NCBI GenBank assembly: GCA_902546095.1
Contig: CACCIQ010000001.1
Span: 2,501 to 66,500, forward strand
Length of the DNA stretch: 64,000 nt
Source: an uncultured Bacteroidota bacterium
Lineage (GTDB): Bacteria > Bacteroidota > Bacteroidia > Flavobacteriales > Flavobacteriaceae
Direction of reading: 5' to 3'
The notes under the pieces are model-generated. The model was not told the origin of the DNA. It saw nothing but the letters and a program-made list of their open reading frames with translations, and made no database searches. Shown here piece by piece: positions 63,001 to 64,000 of this stretch. Within the stretch, counting starts at the first letter, position 1. The number at the start of each line of letters is the position of its first letter. The translations under genes and the position numbers were made by a program.

Positions 63001-64000
63001 ATGAAACTTAAATTCTATTTATCAAGCTTTCTTTTTATTCTATCGGGTATTTTATTTGTAAATGCTCAGGAAAAAGGAGAGATGGTTTTTTCTGCATCTA
63101 AAAAAACTGAAAAAGCTGTGGATGCTCCTTCATCTACAACAGTGATTGATGCAAAAACAATCGAAAATAGACCTACCACAAATGTTACTCAACTGCTCGA
63201 TAATGTTGTTGGGCTTACATTAGACAGACAAGGTGCAAATAGATATAACGTAACTCTAAGGGATGGTGCAAGTGTTTTTAATACAACATCAGTAGTGCTT
63301 TTGGATGGTAGACAAATTTCTACCTTTGGGCTACAAGTATTTGATGCTGCAAACACAAATCTCTCTGGACTTGACCTGGAAAAAATTGAAGTTGTTCGAG
63401 GTTCGGGGTCATCTGCATATGGTGCCTACACAAATTCAGGTGTTATTCACTTTATGTCAAAAGATCCTTTTAAACATCCAGGAACATCGATAGAAATATC
63501 TTCTGGTGGCCTTGCAAACCAGGAATCTATGCTTGGTAAAGGAAACTGGGATATTTTTCAAGCTTCTTTAAGACATGCCGCTGCAAATGATAGTGGTACG
63601 TTTGGATATAAAATTAATGCAAGATATAGTGAAAATGGAGAGTATGAAATTGATGAAGCAACAGCTTTACAGACCGGAGGCCAATTATTAGAAAAAGCAA
63701 ATGGTTATAATGTAGATGCTACACTATACTTCAGACCATCATCTGGCTTAGAAATTACTGCTCAAGCTGGTATTTCAGCGAGAGAGGGTCTTTCCTGGAG
63801 TGAATTTTATGCAGAAGCATTTGAAAATAATGAAAATAATTTCTTAAATCTTAAGATGAAAACCGGTAATCTGACTGCACAATACTCTGTTAGTAAGAGT
63901 GAATCACCATTTGATACTGCTGATCAAGGTTATTACTACAGAACAACTCAAACAAATACATTTAAAAATACTAATGATATTACTGAGAGTCAAGCTCAAA
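63001..64000 (+). CDS. TonB-dependent receptor, N-terminal part (truncated by window end)
   Basis: MKLKFYLSSFLFILSGILFVNAQEKG signal; plug domain NRPTTNVTQLLDNVVGLTLDRQGANRYNVTLRDG, LDGRQIS, LEKIEVVRGSGSSAYGAYTNSGVIHFMSKDP; open to window end. Confidence 0.9.
   Translation, partial: MKLKFYLSSFLFILSGILFVNAQEKGEMVFSASKKTEKAVDAPSSTTVIDAKTIENRPTTNVTQLLDNVVGLTLDRQGANRYNVTLRDGASVFNTTSVVLLDGRQISTFGLQVFDAANTNLSGLDLEKIEVVRGSGSSAYGAYTNSGVIHFMSKDPFKHPGTSIEISSGGLANQESMLGKGNWDIFQASLRHAAANDSGTFGYKINARYSENGEYEIDEATALQTGGQLLEKANGYNVDATLYFRPSSGLEITAQAGISAREGLSWSEFYAEAFENNENNFLNLKMKTGNLTAQYSVSKSESPFDTADQGYYYRTTQTNTFKNTNDITESQAQ

Noticed and set aside
63305-63493. ORF 63305..63493
   Set aside because: Out-of-frame ORF inside the TonB-dependent receptor gene.

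Overview
This is a low-GC, densely packed chromosomal window that looks like a marine Flavobacteriia (Bacteroidota) genome. Lineage is inferred from rRNA/tRNA layout, protein families and a TTG-N19-TAnnTTTG promoter. It opens with part of an rRNA operon on the minus strand (16S, tRNA-Ile(GAT), tRNA-Ala(TGC), 5' end of 23S). About 45 kb of mostly housekeeping genes follow (acs, pyrD, nusB, recQ, kdsD-tatC-lptB, pssA, lnt, secA, dnaJ/grpE, ilvE, crcB, amt, pyrF-prfA-purM, GSII-type glutamine synthetase). The more accessory part runs from about 43.5 to 60.5 kb. It holds a carotenoid cluster (crtY / crtA-like / crtD-like / cruF-like), a tRNA-Arg(ACG) with a covarying A19-U56 tertiary pair, and a three-gene secreted beta-propeller operon (two tandem LVIVD paralogs plus a propeller with a Met-rich insert). 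It also holds a GH3-GH18 pair with a small upstream ORF, and a tandem array of six related NTF2/SnoaL-like lipoproteins behind an unknown exported protein. The window ends inside a TonB-dependent receptor gene. No CRISPR arrays, transposons or phage genes were seen. The best candidates for something undescribed are the lipoprotein array and the beta-propeller operon. All family assignments come from reading the sequence by eye; no database search was run.
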